Shown here piece by piece: positions 45,577 to 57,125 of a stretch of 64,000 bases of DNA; within the stretch, counting starts at the first letter, position 1; each line of letters begins with the position of its first letter. The position numbers and the translations under genes were made by a program. The stretch comes from Calliopum simillimum (taxonomy: Eukaryota; Arthropoda; Insecta; Diptera; Lauxaniidae), in the NCBI GenBank assembly GCA_951812925.1, contig OX638372.1, positions 6,696,001-6,760,000 of the forward strand, read 5' to 3'. A model generated the notes under the pieces. It had not been told where the DNA came from, did not search any database, and was given only the letters and a program-made list of their open reading frames with translations.

Positions 45577-46894
45577 CCAATTTGTAAATATGTAAATGAC
45601 TTAAAACAATCACTCTAAGAATAATTACCAATGGCAATGGAAAGATGATACTCTCCGAAATCCAAATATCAAGGTTGTTACCAACAAGTACTTTATTATG
45701 ATTTATGTAGCAAAAAAGGAAAAAAATGCTTAACTCGATATTCGATAACAAAGCAAAACAACATAAAATTATATACATACGAGTAACAATGAGTTGGGGA
45801 ATCAGCTCTCAAAATATCAATATCCTGTATCAGACTACTCTGTACAATTAAAATATTTATTACTGCATATTGATTTAATTGCACTATATTGGAATTTATT
45901 GCGACCTAATAATAAAATGTTAGTGATATCTCTGCTACGTCGTATCCACTAACACAAAGTCCATAGTTAATAAAAATATGTAAAGTCATTATCATTGGCA
46001 TTGAAAAGGTAAAAACATTTAATGTACGCGATGCCAACAAACACAATATTCTTCACCTCACACCGTACGACACGTGACAGGTGTAACCGAGCGCATCGTG
46101 TAATTTCAATGTTCAATTATGTATGAGGTTTTTGCCATTGGACAGACTATGAAGCAGAAAATTTTATTAACAGCTGTTGTTAACAGAGTGTGTATATTTG
46201 ATTTTAGAAAAAAAAAATTTAATTTAGGGGAATGTATCCGGATATGAGACACCTCCGGGTATGAGACAGTCGATTTTTTCTATGATGCAAAATTAATATT
46301 GTCGAACTATCCTTTTACTATGACCAAGTTTTTAAGCCAACACCGAAGTGAAAAGATCTATTGCTTATTTAATTTATACACCTCAGGGCGCAACTCGACT
46401 GTAAAAAGTTTTTTATGATCTGTTTCAAAGTGTTATATATTGGATTTTAACAACTAGAAATGGGAAGTGTCATGCGTTAGCGTTTAGTGTTTAATATCTA
46501 CTTTGTGATACGATTTGGGTTTGTGCAAATACAAATGGTTAAAACATTGCTTTTAAGCCTTTCTTAAAAAGTGTCATGTATTCGGGTATTTTATCAGATT
46601 TTACGCGTCAATGTCTAGATATATAATTAGATTTAAAAAATAGTAAAAAACTGTATTTAATACTTTTTGGGTTAGGATATCTCAAAAACTATGCGCGATA
46701 ATGCAATTCTGAAGACGGATTCGACTTCAGCATTGCAAAACACATCGAAAATGACTATTTTTATTTTTGTTTCTTGAGTTTTTTTTATATGGAGATAATG
46801 CCGTAACTAGAAAAGGGATTTTCTCGAAGGGGAGATCGTATCGGATTTTCAGAAGCCTCTAAAATGGGGAGACATTCTCAGTTTTTGTCGTGAT
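45577..46894. other. non-coding stretch with a foldback-arm fragment
   Basis: 46,655-46,800 (GTTAGGATATCTCAAAAACT, GACGGATTCGACTTCAGCATTGC) matches the arms of the 38,155-39,122 palindrome. ATCCGGATATGAGACACC and CCGGGTATGAGACAG at 46,235-46,270 form a tight direct repeat. Confidence 0.55.
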
Positions 46895-47340
46895 ATTTTT
46901 TTTTTTTTTGTAATAATCTTGTCCTTTTAAAGCTCAGTCTGTGGCCAAGGGTGGCGTCCCACCATTCTTGAACTTTTCAGTCCAGCCAATTGCTTAGGTT
47001 TAATTCAATAAATTCCAAGCGCGGGCCGCAGAATGGAGTAGGACCTACAAATTGTGTTGATGACCCTGTCCTAGCGAGCTCATCTGCAGTTTCATTAACT
47101 GCATTTCCACTGTGCCCAGGTACCCATATGAGGTGAACCTTATTTCGGGAGGACAGTCTGATTAATAGTTGAAGGCACTTCCAGACTAACAACGATATTA
47201 TTCTGAAGAAGTTTAAAGCTAAAAGTGCCGCTTTGCTGTCTGATAGAATATAGATGTTTATTTCATTCGGAAGCCTTCTTTCATATTCCTTCAGGCGAAT
47301 TAAAGCAAATTTTTTTAATATTCTTTCTACGAATTTTTCA
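46895..47340 (-). mobile_element. 3' end of a LINE with RNase H domain
   Basis: On minus, coding for IYILSDSKAALLAL, then NKVHLIWVPGHSGNAVNETADELAR: the RNase H1 motifs (SDS, and the H..N...D of GHSGN..AD) found in R1, LOA and I-group LINEs. The frame 46,977-47,192 covers only the end; an upstream part is out of frame. A T-run at about 46,897-46,911 on plus is the poly(A) tail. Confidence 0.8.
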
Positions 47341-49289
47341 TTGCTTTAAATAAAATTCATAAAGCTTTTATCAACGTGAAAGATATACGCTATGTTTATA
47401 TGTGCATATGTATACGAGTATTATGTACACAAACAATTTTTCTTTTTTTCTAAATACATTTGTTTATTGCGTTCTTTGTTTTTATTTTTATTGAATTTTA
47501 ATAGGGGCAAACTTTTCGACCTCTTGTACGTAAATGTATAGTATCTTTTACTTCAAGTTACGTACATACATACATGCATTTATCACTTGTCTAGTCTTCT
47601 CATACTCCACACTTGTACATATGTACGTATTCATGAATGAATTGACTCAGATATTTTTTTTTTTGTTTCACTTGGCATTCTACGAATATTGTGCTGATTT
47701 GCGTGAACTGTGAATCTTCGAAACAAATGAGTAATCAGTGAAATATTTAGAACAGATGTACCCAACACGTTATGGGGCTCAGTAAAATTTTTGGTTTAGT
47801 TTCGAATGCTAAATGTGTCGGGAAGTAGAGTAATCTGCTCTTCTTTCATGGCACTTCACGACGTTTATTTATTTATTTATTTTATCAATTACCTACATTT
47901 TTGAATGGGGCGTATTTATTTTTCATAAGACTCGTGTTTTTATCAATATGTAGGTACTCACACATACCAACATTTGCACAATCCGCTGTCAGATACTGTA
48001 TTGTTTAAATTTTATTATTTCCTTGAAAACAAATAATCGGTTCGTTGGTTAGTTAAATGTACTTGCTTCTGTAATTTGTGTGAAATTTTAAGTTTTTTTT
48101 TTTTTGTTTTTTTGTGCACTTCAAATTAAACATCCGTAAAATCTAACTTTTGCTGTTTCTAAGTTAGTTGGCTAGAATTATTTCATACTACTCGTATTTG
48201 ATAAGCTGTTTTGTTTCAGATACACTCGAAGTATTTCATGGTTCGTATTAAACATTTTCATAATCTTTTGGATTGCTTTGCACTTTCAATTATTTCGCAG
48301 TTTTTGTTTTTCGCAATCGTTCATGAATTAAAGACTTTTGTGAATTGCATATTTGCGATCATTTTCTGGAGAAAAACAAATAATCGTCTCCATCTAATGT
48401 GATATTTTTATTTTTGAATCTTTCAGTTAAAGCACAGACTAATAAAATAGAGACATACAAAACATTATTTTGAATTTAAATGAAACTATGCAGATTTTCG
48501 TTTACATACTATATATAATCTGTGATAGCATGATGATTTCATTTCCTATTAATATGACAAAATAGCTCAAAATCTTAATTTAAATAAGGGCAAAAGCTCT
48601 CATTAGGTATTCAATACTGAACTAACAATATCGCCCCGTTGAATGTTGTCTCTTATTTGCTTTCATATCTTCAGCAAGTAATTATAACGTCATAGCAGAA
48701 ACTGGTATGTGCAAAATGTCCATAATTGTATTACTGGTACATTTTTATATGACGATGAAAGCATGTGCTTTTCCGTCGTCTGCGGTATCAATTTTCAAAC
48801 TGATTAATTATTTTTTACACGCACAATTTAACATCTATATGAACGTGATGGAAATATTTTCTGTAAAGTACTGCAATTCTTTAAGAAACTTATTCTGTCT
48901 GTGTATAGAAGGTACTTAACGTCATAGAAGTAGTAACGTAATAGTAGCGATTAAAGAGAAATATATAAATATGTATGTATGTATATAAAACTAGTTAGTT
49001 TTAAAGTAGTTTTCACTGATTACTGCGCAGTTAAATATTTATTGATTTAATTGGAAATAATTATTTTTGGTAGAGTAATTCCTGTGATTTGCTAGGCAGA
49101 GTTTAAATTTAAACTAATCAAGGTCCAAGCCAAAATAAAATTTCGTTTTAGTTTTAACAAATTCAAATAAAAAGAAACATTATAATTTGGTAAAAATTAA
49201 TTATTGTCACTTGAAATTTATCATTATCATTTTTAACAACTTTTTATATAAATCAACCAATGTTGGTAATGGCGTATTTCGTATATTTT
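47341..49289. other. AT-rich stretch, simple repeats only
   Basis: A TTTA repeat at ~47,862-47,884 and ATGTATGTATGT near 48,972. No gene recognised. Confidence 0.4.
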
Positions 49290-49575
49290 TTGAACTTTTT
49301 TTAGATTAGGATATTTCGGAGGGAAATGAAGATATTAATTTAAATCGAAGTGAGTTTTTAAGGAAAAGAATATCATAGTAATTTCAAAAATCGTATCACG
49401 TTTTATAACTTACAATTACCTTGTCTTGTTATATTATATAACCTCAAAAGTGATGAAAAAAATGTATATGTCAAAATTTTAGGTAAGAATATTTTAAAAT
49501 CAAAAAGAGATAGAGCAATTTTGAGACTGGATACGGATGCAGCATCAAAAAATACATCGGAACTCACTATTTTTG
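49290..49575. repeat. diverged arm of the 38,155 palindrome family
   Basis: TTAGATTAGGATATTTCGGAG and, at 49,508-49,575, GAGCAATTTTGAGACTGGATACGGATGCAGCATC align with the palindrome arm (GCAATTTTAAGGCCAGATTCAG..CAGCATTGC). Confidence 0.5.
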
Positions 49576-49689
49576 TTTCTATTTATTGTTGCAAAAGCTT
49601 CGGGCTATCGGCCTGACACTATTCTAATACTAAGGTTTGTTTTGATTTTTAGTTGTTAATGTACTGAATGTTAATTTTTACTATTGTTC

Positions 49690-49960
49690 CAAAGTTTTGG
49701 CCGCCAGTAACTATTGGCTTTTTGCAGACCACAAAAAAATGCTCCAGGGAAAAATACATGGCTCAAATGAAGAAGTGACTGTCGAAACTTTGGCTTATTT
49801 AGAGAGCAAACGCAAATCGTTTTACAAGAAACGTATCGAAATGTTAGAAAAGCGCTGGAATGATTGTATCGCTCTGAAAGAGGATATGCTGATGAATAAA
49901 ATCGAAAAGTTATTTTCTTTATTAGTTAGACCTGGAACTTATCAGCCAATGTGTTACATC
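49690..49960 (+). pseudogene. mariner transposase C-terminal fragment
   Basis: The frame gives SNYWLFADHKKMLQGK, then GSNEEVTVETLAYLESK, FYKKRIEMLEKRWNDCI. This is the C-terminal end of a mariner transposase (SDYHLF..SNEEV..GI..LE.RW..CI pattern in active relatives). The catalytic core is absent upstream, and the normal terminus is replaced after LKEDML. No ATG belongs to this part; it is a truncated relic. Confidence 0.8.
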
Positions 49961-50281
49961 AAAAAGTCGGTTAGATATAATTTGGATATAATGCAGTTTT
50001 AATTGATTCCTATACATTTTTGTGTGTCTCTGAATGCTATTGAAACTAACGTTTCATAGTAAAATAATGTTAGTAGGTTTTTGTCTAGCTGTCTGTCTGC
50101 CTTCTGCGTGTTACCATACCGATATCGATTTCATAGCAAAAATGCTCGTACATAAATATTTTAGTATCCTGCCAACAAGGACATTTTTCAAATGACATTT
50201 TAAGCGGGAAGTATTCATATGCAATGCAGGTTATTACACTCGTCAACAGTTGATTTGTTTGCAGATCAAAATATATAATAA

Positions 50282-51440
50282 ATATATCTATATATAAATA
50301 GGCAAACAGAATCGGTTCAGTCCCTGTTTCTATACCGAAATCTCAACCGATTTGCTTGATTGTTTTTTTGTTGGAAAGGTTGTGAGGAGAAGCAGTGTAA
50401 AGGACTATAGTTTTTTTAAAGTGGGAGGTGCCACACCCCTAAATGGAAAAAACGCTCTCACGGCTAAACCGCTGCATCGATTTTAACGAAATTTGGTATA
50501 GAGATAGGGTTAGCACTAAGAAACGATTAAATGACCATTACGTTTTTCAGAGGGCGGTGCCACGCCCCTAAATGAAAAAAAAAAAACGCTCTCACGGCTA
50601 AGCCGCTGCATCGATTTTAACGAAATTTGGTATGAAGATAGGGTAAGCACTAAGGAACGATTATATGACCATTATGTTTTATAGTGGGCGGTGCCACGCC
50701 TCTAAATAGAAGAAACGCTCTCACAGCTAAACCGCTTCATCGATTTTACCGAAATTTGGTACGGAGATAAGGTTAGCACTAAGGAACGATTATATGACCA
50801 TTCTGTTTTTCAGTGGGCGGTACCACGCCCCTAAATGGAAAAAACACTCTCACGGCTAAGCCACTGCATCGATTTCAACGAAATTCGGTATGGAGATAGG
50901 ATTGGCACTATGACCATATGGGAAAAACGCTCTCACGACGAAACTACTGCATACGATTTTTATGAAATTTGGTAAAGATATAGGGTTAGAATTATATAGC
51001 ACGATAGCATGATTGATTTTTATGATTTTTGGTGCAGAAAGATATTAAAAACTGTTTGCCATTTAGTAGGAGTTACACGCCTCTAAATCGAAAGCATGAT
51101 ATTGCAACTAAGCTGATGCACCGATACAGATAACCCGAACCCTAAGGAAGAATATTAAAAGCTTTTTGTGTTTTTTTTTTCTTTATTTTATGGTTAAATC
51201 GAAATGGTCGAATTTCGGCCACAAGGCGAACTCTAGTATATATAAATAGGCGAACGAAATCTGTTCAGTCCCTGTTTCTATGACTAAATCTCATCATATT
51301 CGCTTAATTTTTTTTTTTTTTTTTTGTTGGGAAGGTTGTGAGGAGTTGCAGTGCATAAAATTCTCCTTCTTTTTTTTAAGTGGCCGGTGTCTCGCCCCTA
51401 AATGGAAAAATCGCTCTCAGGACGAAACCGCTTTTTATTA
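50282..51440. repeat. tandem array with ~130-bp units and a larger 950-bp repeat
   Basis: CGCTCTCACGGCTAA units start near 50,453, 50,587, 50,716, 50,845 and 50,928 and again at 51,412. Each carries CATCGATTTTAACGAAATT, GGTTAGCACTAAG and GTGGGCGGTGCCACGCCC. The leader TATATATAAATAGGC, then TTCAGTCCCTGTTTCTAT, appears at 50,285 and at 51,238, so the whole structure is itself repeated, with the second copy truncated. Confidence 0.85.
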
Positions 51441-52239
51441 AGTGTCACCTAACACGTGAAATGCTTAAAACTTAAGATGAAGAACTTTTTTTTTTTTTAA
51501 AAAAGGGGGCAAAAAGACACATAATGCCGGAATATAATGGGTTCAGATGCTCTAGAAAATTGTTCTTTGCGTGATTTCATGATGATCTGGGAACAACAAG
51601 TTTTATCCAAAATGAAGATTTAGAGTTTTACAGTGGAGTGAAATTTCGGAAATACGTTTTTCGGCTCCGCGCGGTATCACCATAACAATGATACCGTTAC
51701 AAATAATTTTCTTTCCACGCTTTTCTCAACGAATTTTAATTCGGAAGAGTTCAATGCATCTCTATAATTTTTTTTTTTTTTGTATTGGAAAACGAGAATT
51801 TCAATTTGAGCTCACTAAAGTCTACACCGAACAATTCGTCTACTAACTCATTACCAGGCAGGCAAAAGGTACGATACTTTCTGAATTTTTGTGGAGTTTT
51901 TGACTATTATTTTTTGTTTTCCAGTGTTATTTATTTTATAGTCTTTTTTTGTTTGGTATTTTTCCTTTTGTTGATTTAAGTTAGCACAGACTTATGGATA
52001 ATGGTTATTATTGATTTTATAATCATTGAAAATTGTCAATGAAAGACTTTATAATTCGATTAGAGTACTGTCAATTAACGTATGTCTATGTAATTTGATT
52101 ATAGTAATTTATTATCACAGCTAAAGTTTTATAAAATAATATGATTAAAAGATGGAGGAGGAAATGCTTTTAAGCTTTAGTTTTTTTTTCAATTGCACAT
52201 AATGATTAGTAAAACTGTTCAAATAAAATGCTTTGTTAC
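51441..52239. other. non-coding stretch, one weak exon-like segment
   Basis: 51,793-51,869 reads ENFNLSSLKSTPNNSS..NSLPGRQK and is followed by GGTACGAT, a possible donor. No YAG acceptor or ATG is seen, so I do not call a gene. Confidence 0.25.
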
Positions 52240-52360
52240 TAGGATTTCCTTAAAAACTCTTCAAGCGCTATTCAAAACTCTCAGATACAAATTTATTTTT
52301 GTGATGCTTTCCCGATTTTTCTATTAAAATGAAAAGTACGAATTTTTTGGAAAAACCTAA
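52240..52360. repeat. fragment related to 58,590-58,990
   Basis: TACTAGGATTTCCTTAAAAACTCTTC and ATTAAAATGAAAAGTACGAATTTTTTGG match the repeat at 58.6-59.0 kb. Confidence 0.6.
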
Positions 52361-52369
52361 AATGCGCAC

Positions 52370-52530
52370 GAGATTCAGTTATTCAAATGGGGATGGATAC
52401 AGCATACTCTCCAGAGGAGACACCTTGAAAATTGCCACAAGGCAGTAGAGTAATGTCGGAAATCTAATAACCGGAAAAGTCGTGGAGAGAGAGATTAGAG
52501 TCATCACAAAGAACCGCATGTAGAGTTCAT
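52370..52530 (+). mobile_element. degenerate LINE 3' fragment (same family as 8,524)
   Basis: CAAATGGGGATGGAT..CACACTCTCC-like, AAGGCAGTAGAG and AGAGTCATC appear in the order seen at 8712-8890, with many indels. Confidence 0.65.
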
Positions 52531-54231
52531 ACAATAGATCATCTATAGATTAATGTTTAAAACAATTTTCAATTGGTACTTTAAACAAAATAAGGCAGCA
52601 AATTTACTCAAATACAATCACATTATTTTATTAAAAGAAAATAAAATAAACAAAATTTGTACTGAAAATTTCTGTTAATTTTATTTACAGTATCTATATA
52701 AAAAATACACATTACATATTTACGAAAGAAGAAAACGGAAATTGCTGTTTAATAGCTTTGGGCCAAGGGTGTGGCAAATTAGTTTTATCGATTACTGCAC
52801 GTGGTATTTTGAGAGTAGAGAGTAGTTTGTTCAGAGACGTTCGCAAGGAGTTGATTTGGGGCAACAAACACCGCACAGCACTGGCACTTAATAACTATTA
52901 AAAACAACCTGCGTCACTCAAGAGGAAACATTTTCGCAGAGTGTTACAATGCCGAAATGACATCAATAAGTAACATCAAGAAATAAAAATTGAATGACAT
53001 AAGAGGCGTAGTATCATTCTTCTCTTCGTTGCAGTGGCGCCACTGTTGATTTGTTTTTGGCTTTTCTCTTGCTAAATTTTAACTTGACACATAATTGTGT
53101 GTATTTTCTTCTTTTTATCTCTTTGTTTTTTGTGTTTTACAAGAATTTCACTATTGTCCTTTGGTATAGTGGAACTTCACCATCTATTTGAAGTTTTGGA
53201 AAGCAGAAATTTACAGCAGTAGCAACAACAGCTGACATCATAGCACGAAGTATGAAGTTCTTTTCAATAATAGTTTTTATTTGGTTTTGTCAGGTTTTTT
53301 ATGTATGTAGGTATGTTTGACCTAGAAAGTGTCATGTTTGTTTACCTCCAAAAAACAAGGTGTATACCGATCAATAAGAAAACAGGAAGTACAAAATTTT
53401 CCGATTTCGTTTTGTCTTTCCGCTTCAAGTAGTTACATAAGTTAAATTAAGTTTCCATTTATTCTGGTATATAATATCTGGCTTTTGGAGATGGAAACCT
53501 CATGGCCATAATAGTATATTTGCAGGATTTCCTTGCTGCTTTTGTTTGTTTGAAAATTAATTTTGCAAAAAAATAATTGTGTACTGCATATTCATTCAAG
53601 AAACCACAAAATTCCAGCACACATAAAAGTCATCTAGCCATGCTAACTACAACAAAGTTAAATAAATAAAATATTTCAAAAATGTTTGTCTACAATATGT
53701 TTGACTGATGTTAGTTGTGCTTGAAAGCATTAATTGCTATTCGTATTGATTGTATACGAGTACACTACTCTTCGATGCATAAGTGGCCGAAATGTGCACT
53801 TAAAAATATTCAGTTTTAGCATTTGTTGAGGTTTCAACTCAGCCAACAAAGTCAATAAAAACTTTTTTTAAATTTTTTTTTTAAATTTTTTAATTTTTTT
53901 TTTTTTGATTTTTTTCAGAGCTTTAACTTTTTTTAAAAGTTCACAAAATTCTCAGCAATTATCATAAAACGTTTTTCCTTTGAAATTGGATCATTATAAA
54001 GAGTTGTTAATGAAGATCATAAAATAGTCTTATCTGAACAATATTTGGGACTAAGGACTATATACACTCATAAAATAGACTATTGTAGCGGATTTAACAC
54101 TTCAACCTCTTAACTTTTATATTTGAATTTTGTTTAGTTTTAAGAACTATTGTAAATTTTTATAAATAAAAGATATCAAAAACTTTACAAAATATTTTTT
54201 TAGAATTGTCGCCCAACGTGGGATACATCTC
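52531..54231. other. AT-rich stretch, nothing recognised
   Basis: Long T-runs near 53,870-53,905. No coding frame or repeat family could be supported. Confidence 0.4.
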
Positions 54232-54347
54232 TTTGTATGTATTCTCCTTTAGGAGGAGCATAGGGCCAATATGAAATCTCTCCATTTGTCACGATCCCTT
54301 GCGATGACTTTGATCTCTTGCCACGATTTTCCCGATTCTTGGATACA
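54232..54347 (-). mobile_element. LINE 3' end fragment (same family as 8,524)
   Basis: Minus-strand copy very close to 8835-8950: GTATGTATTCTCCTTTAGGAGGAGCATAGGGCC, then CTCCATTTGTCACGATCCCTTGCGATGAC. The TATG run is the LINE tail. Confidence 0.85.
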
Positions 54348-54424
54348 TCTCTTTAGCTCTTTTTAAATTAAAATTCCTATGTTTTAAAATTTTTTTTGTT
54401 ATATAAAAGATATATACAGTGTGT

Positions 54425-55070
54425 ATCGCACAAGGTTACGAAGCTTCTGGGAGGTGATACGACTAAAAAAAATTGCACCTGAGGAGTTATATTGTTAAAA
54501 CTGATTTTGTGACTTGTTTTAGAAAAAACATTTCTATGGCAAAGTTTCAGCTTATTGTATGAGCTTTCAGATTGTGTATATGGTATATAAGTTTTAAAAG
54601 GATTTCGCAAAGTTCTGGCCCTTTAAAGTTGGTGTTTTAATTTTTTTTTCCTATTTTTGACTTTGGCAGCCATTTTAGTATGAAAAACGTCCTATCAACA
54701 TGTCCTTTTATAATTTTTTTTTGAAATCCTCGTTAAATTTCTTTTAATCCGATCGTACATTTGTCATACCAATTTTTGAATTTGAGGTAGCAAAAGAATA
54801 CTTTTCTATGGGTTACTCGCATGCGTTGCGCTGCACATGACGTGCGCGCTACTCGTGCTGCTCTTTATTTACTGGAGCCTTCAAACGGAAAAGTATTTTT
54901 TCTGACCTCAATCAAAAACAGGATTTAAAAAAAAAAAATTATAAAAGGATATGTTAATAGGACCTTTTTCATACTAAAATGGCCGCCAAAGTCAAAAAAT
55001 AGGAAAAAAAAATTAAAACATCAACTTTAAAGGTGCAGAAATTCCTTTGCGAAATCCTTTTAAACCTTAT
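54425..55070. repeat. dispersed repeat B, copy 2, with inverted arms
   Basis: AAGGTTACGAAGCTTCTGGGAGG matches 37,100. The block GACTTTGGCAGCCATTTTAGTATGAAAAA at 54,658 is mirrored at 54,968-54,997, and GGATTTCGCAAAG at 54,600 is mirrored at 55,048, so this copy is a foldback of about 500 bp. Its centre has CATGCGTTGCGCTGCACATGACGTGCGCGC, unusually GC-rich. Confidence 0.8.
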
Positions 55071-55071
55071 A

Positions 55072-55342
55072 AGTCATATCGTCAGGTTAAAACTACAAGT
55101 AGACATCTACATTTTTCATGTTTTGAGAAAAAAGCATTTTAAGTTTTTGGAAATTCGTTTTTTGTATGGGTTTTTGCAGCTTTCTGCTTTATATTCTTTA
55201 CATAAAATTGAATGGGGACTACATTTCAAAAAACCGACTAGACTAGGGCATAGAGCCATTTATTCTTCATGTTTCTGCATACTCAACTCAAAACATCAAT
55301 ATATGTAGATGTCTAGTTGTAGTTTTAACCCGACGATATATA
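55072..55342. mobile_element. MITE with ATATCGTCGGGTTAAAAC ends
   Basis: ATATCGTCAGGTTAAAACTAC, then AGACATCTACAT, mirrors ATGTAGATGTCTAGTTGTAGTTTTAACCCGACGATAT. About 270 bp. One end is also found at 17,215-17,303. Confidence 0.75.
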
Positions 55343-56050
55343 CTACCTGAAGGCTCATTCGGAGAGTTTAGAGAGCGAATAAGTTCCAGAAATTCGGAAA
55401 TTAATTGGCCAGCGCGTTTGCCAGATGTGTCAGCACCCGACTATTTTCTTTGGGGTTATTTGAAGGAGCGAGTATATGTGAACAAGCCCGAGAGAATCCT
55501 TGAACTCAAGGCCAACATTAGGCGTTTTTCTTTTTTCGTTCGGAGTAGAATCTGAATTGTCAAAAAATAAATTATGTTTCTTTTTTTGTTCAGAGTGAAA
55601 TCAAAGCGCGCTCTATGAGCTCAGAATGAAAAGTCGGAGCGTTCAGAGTAAAAGACGGAACACATCAAAATAGACATTTGAAAGTAGAAAAATAAACAAA
55701 ATAAAATAAAAACTAAATTGATTTTAGATTGTGCTGGTTATTTTGAAGTAAAATAAAATAAATTTAATAATTTATTTGAATTTTTTGGCTGTTTGACCAG
55801 CTTTCAATGGAAAAATGTTCAAGTGTGTTTCATAAATAAATAAGGGCGCTCTGAGCGTGCTCTGTTCAGGTTATACTCGACGTGCTCACGCTCTGTTCAG
55901 AGCTCTACTCTGAACAAAAAAAGAAAAACGCCTATTGTTGTAGAAATTCGAGCACAAATTTTTAAAGATGCTCTAAAATGAGCCCATTATTGCGAAGCTG
56001 AAAACGGAGGTCATTTAAGTCATATTATTTCCAAACGAAGTGTAAAAAAA
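55343..56050 (+). pseudogene. mariner-like transposase C-terminal fragment, split by a MITE
   Basis: Reading frames give INWPARLPDVSAPDYFLWGYLKERVYVNKPERILELKANI (shown here by parts: WPARLPDVSAPDYF; WGYLKERVYVNKP), the last catalytic Asp region of IS630/mariner transposases, interrupted at 55,520. After the inserted MITE it resumes near 55,935 with VEIRAQIFKDAL and CEAENGGHLSHIIF, the usual C-terminal end. The first half of the transposase is missing. Confidence 0.75.
55521..55932. mobile_element. MITE inserted in a dead mariner copy
   Basis: GGCGTTTTTCTTTTTTCGTTC at the left is mirrored at the right with two changes over 29 bp. TA flanks both ends. 412 bp with many GCTCTGA/TCAGAGC motifs inside; no transposase. 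Confidence 0.85.
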
Positions 56051-56990
56051 TTTCCAAATTGTGTCATTAAGTAAAGTAACACACTTAAAAATTCTTAAAA
56101 TCAAATTGTATATTTTTTAATCAGAAAAAAAAAAAAAAATATATAACGAAAAAGTTATTAATTTTTTTATATATTTTTTTAGCTATTTCGACTATATGAA
56201 ACGTTATTTAATCGTCTTCTCTCAATATGTACTTTGAAATAATCATTTTAAATTGCAAGGTTGACTCTTATGTTTGTGACACAATATTGGGGATTTACAA
56301 ATTTATGTGTTCTTTGAGTATACGTGAACCAAGAGGCGACATCAAGTGAGTCGTGTGTAATAAGTTTAATCGCAAGATATTTGCTATATAGAACGTTTGT
56401 TTAAAATAACAAGTTAAATTTATATGGCACGCCCGAATGATATTTGATGTAGTTATGCTATCTTACAGAATCCATCACTTCCGTTACATCACTGGTTAGA
56501 GGAGTGATAAAGATGAAAGCAGCCGTGTGGGGGAGAAGTCATAAAGTCGGATAAGGGTTGAGCTTACAGCTGGAAGTCATATCATATATACTATTTGTTA
56601 ACTATTACCAAACCTTAATAAATACATTTAAATTGCGTCGATTCTGTATAGAAAGTATGCCTTGTAAAAATCCTATCTCCATCTCTAATACATATCCACG
56701 TAGTTATGACAAATTATATTTAAGTAAAGTTCATGTAATGAAAAATACACCTCATTTCTTTGTTACATTATAAATAATTACAAACCATTGACACTAAACA
56801 TTTGTTATGTTGCTACACATAAAAATCATCAGATGAACATTAAAAAGCCCAAGGTCGCACGCAACGCACAGTACTCAAGACTATAGAAAAAGCTAAGAAA
56901 AAAAGGGAAAAGAAAATACCGCCCTCTACAAAAAAAAGGCCCATTAATTTCTTATTTACGACTATTTTTATCTTTCTTCGCTCTTTTAAT
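56051..56990. other. AT-rich stretch, nothing recognised
   Basis: No coding frame or repeat family could be supported. Confidence 0.4.
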
Positions 56991-57006
56991 TAAACTTCTC
57001 GGTCAG

Positions 57007-57125
57007 GGTGCCGATAACACAATCCGCACCGCAATGCCCAATAAACCAACAACTAGCACCATCTGTTTGCTGTTTTTCACAATTTGCTGCTGCTGCTACT
57101 TATTTTCTTTACGCAAATGTTCTTA
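57007..57125 (-). CDS. possible terminal exon with hydrophobic tail, interrupted by TAG (uncertain)
   Basis: On minus, after a TTTTTATTTTAAG acceptor-like site at ~57,125, one frame reads HLRKENK, then TAG, then QQQQIVKNSKQMVLVVGLLGIAV and RIVLSAP before a TGA. The second part looks like a small protein's C-terminal membrane anchor. I do not recognise it, and no upstream exon was found on this strand to ~58 kb. The in-frame TAG argues against an exon unless the acceptor is GTAGCAG just after it. A chance frame is possible. Confidence 0.2.

Noticed and set aside
50453..50990. Regularly spaced repeats as a CRISPR array
   Set aside because: Eukaryotic context, long units with no unique spacers; a tandem transposon repeat.
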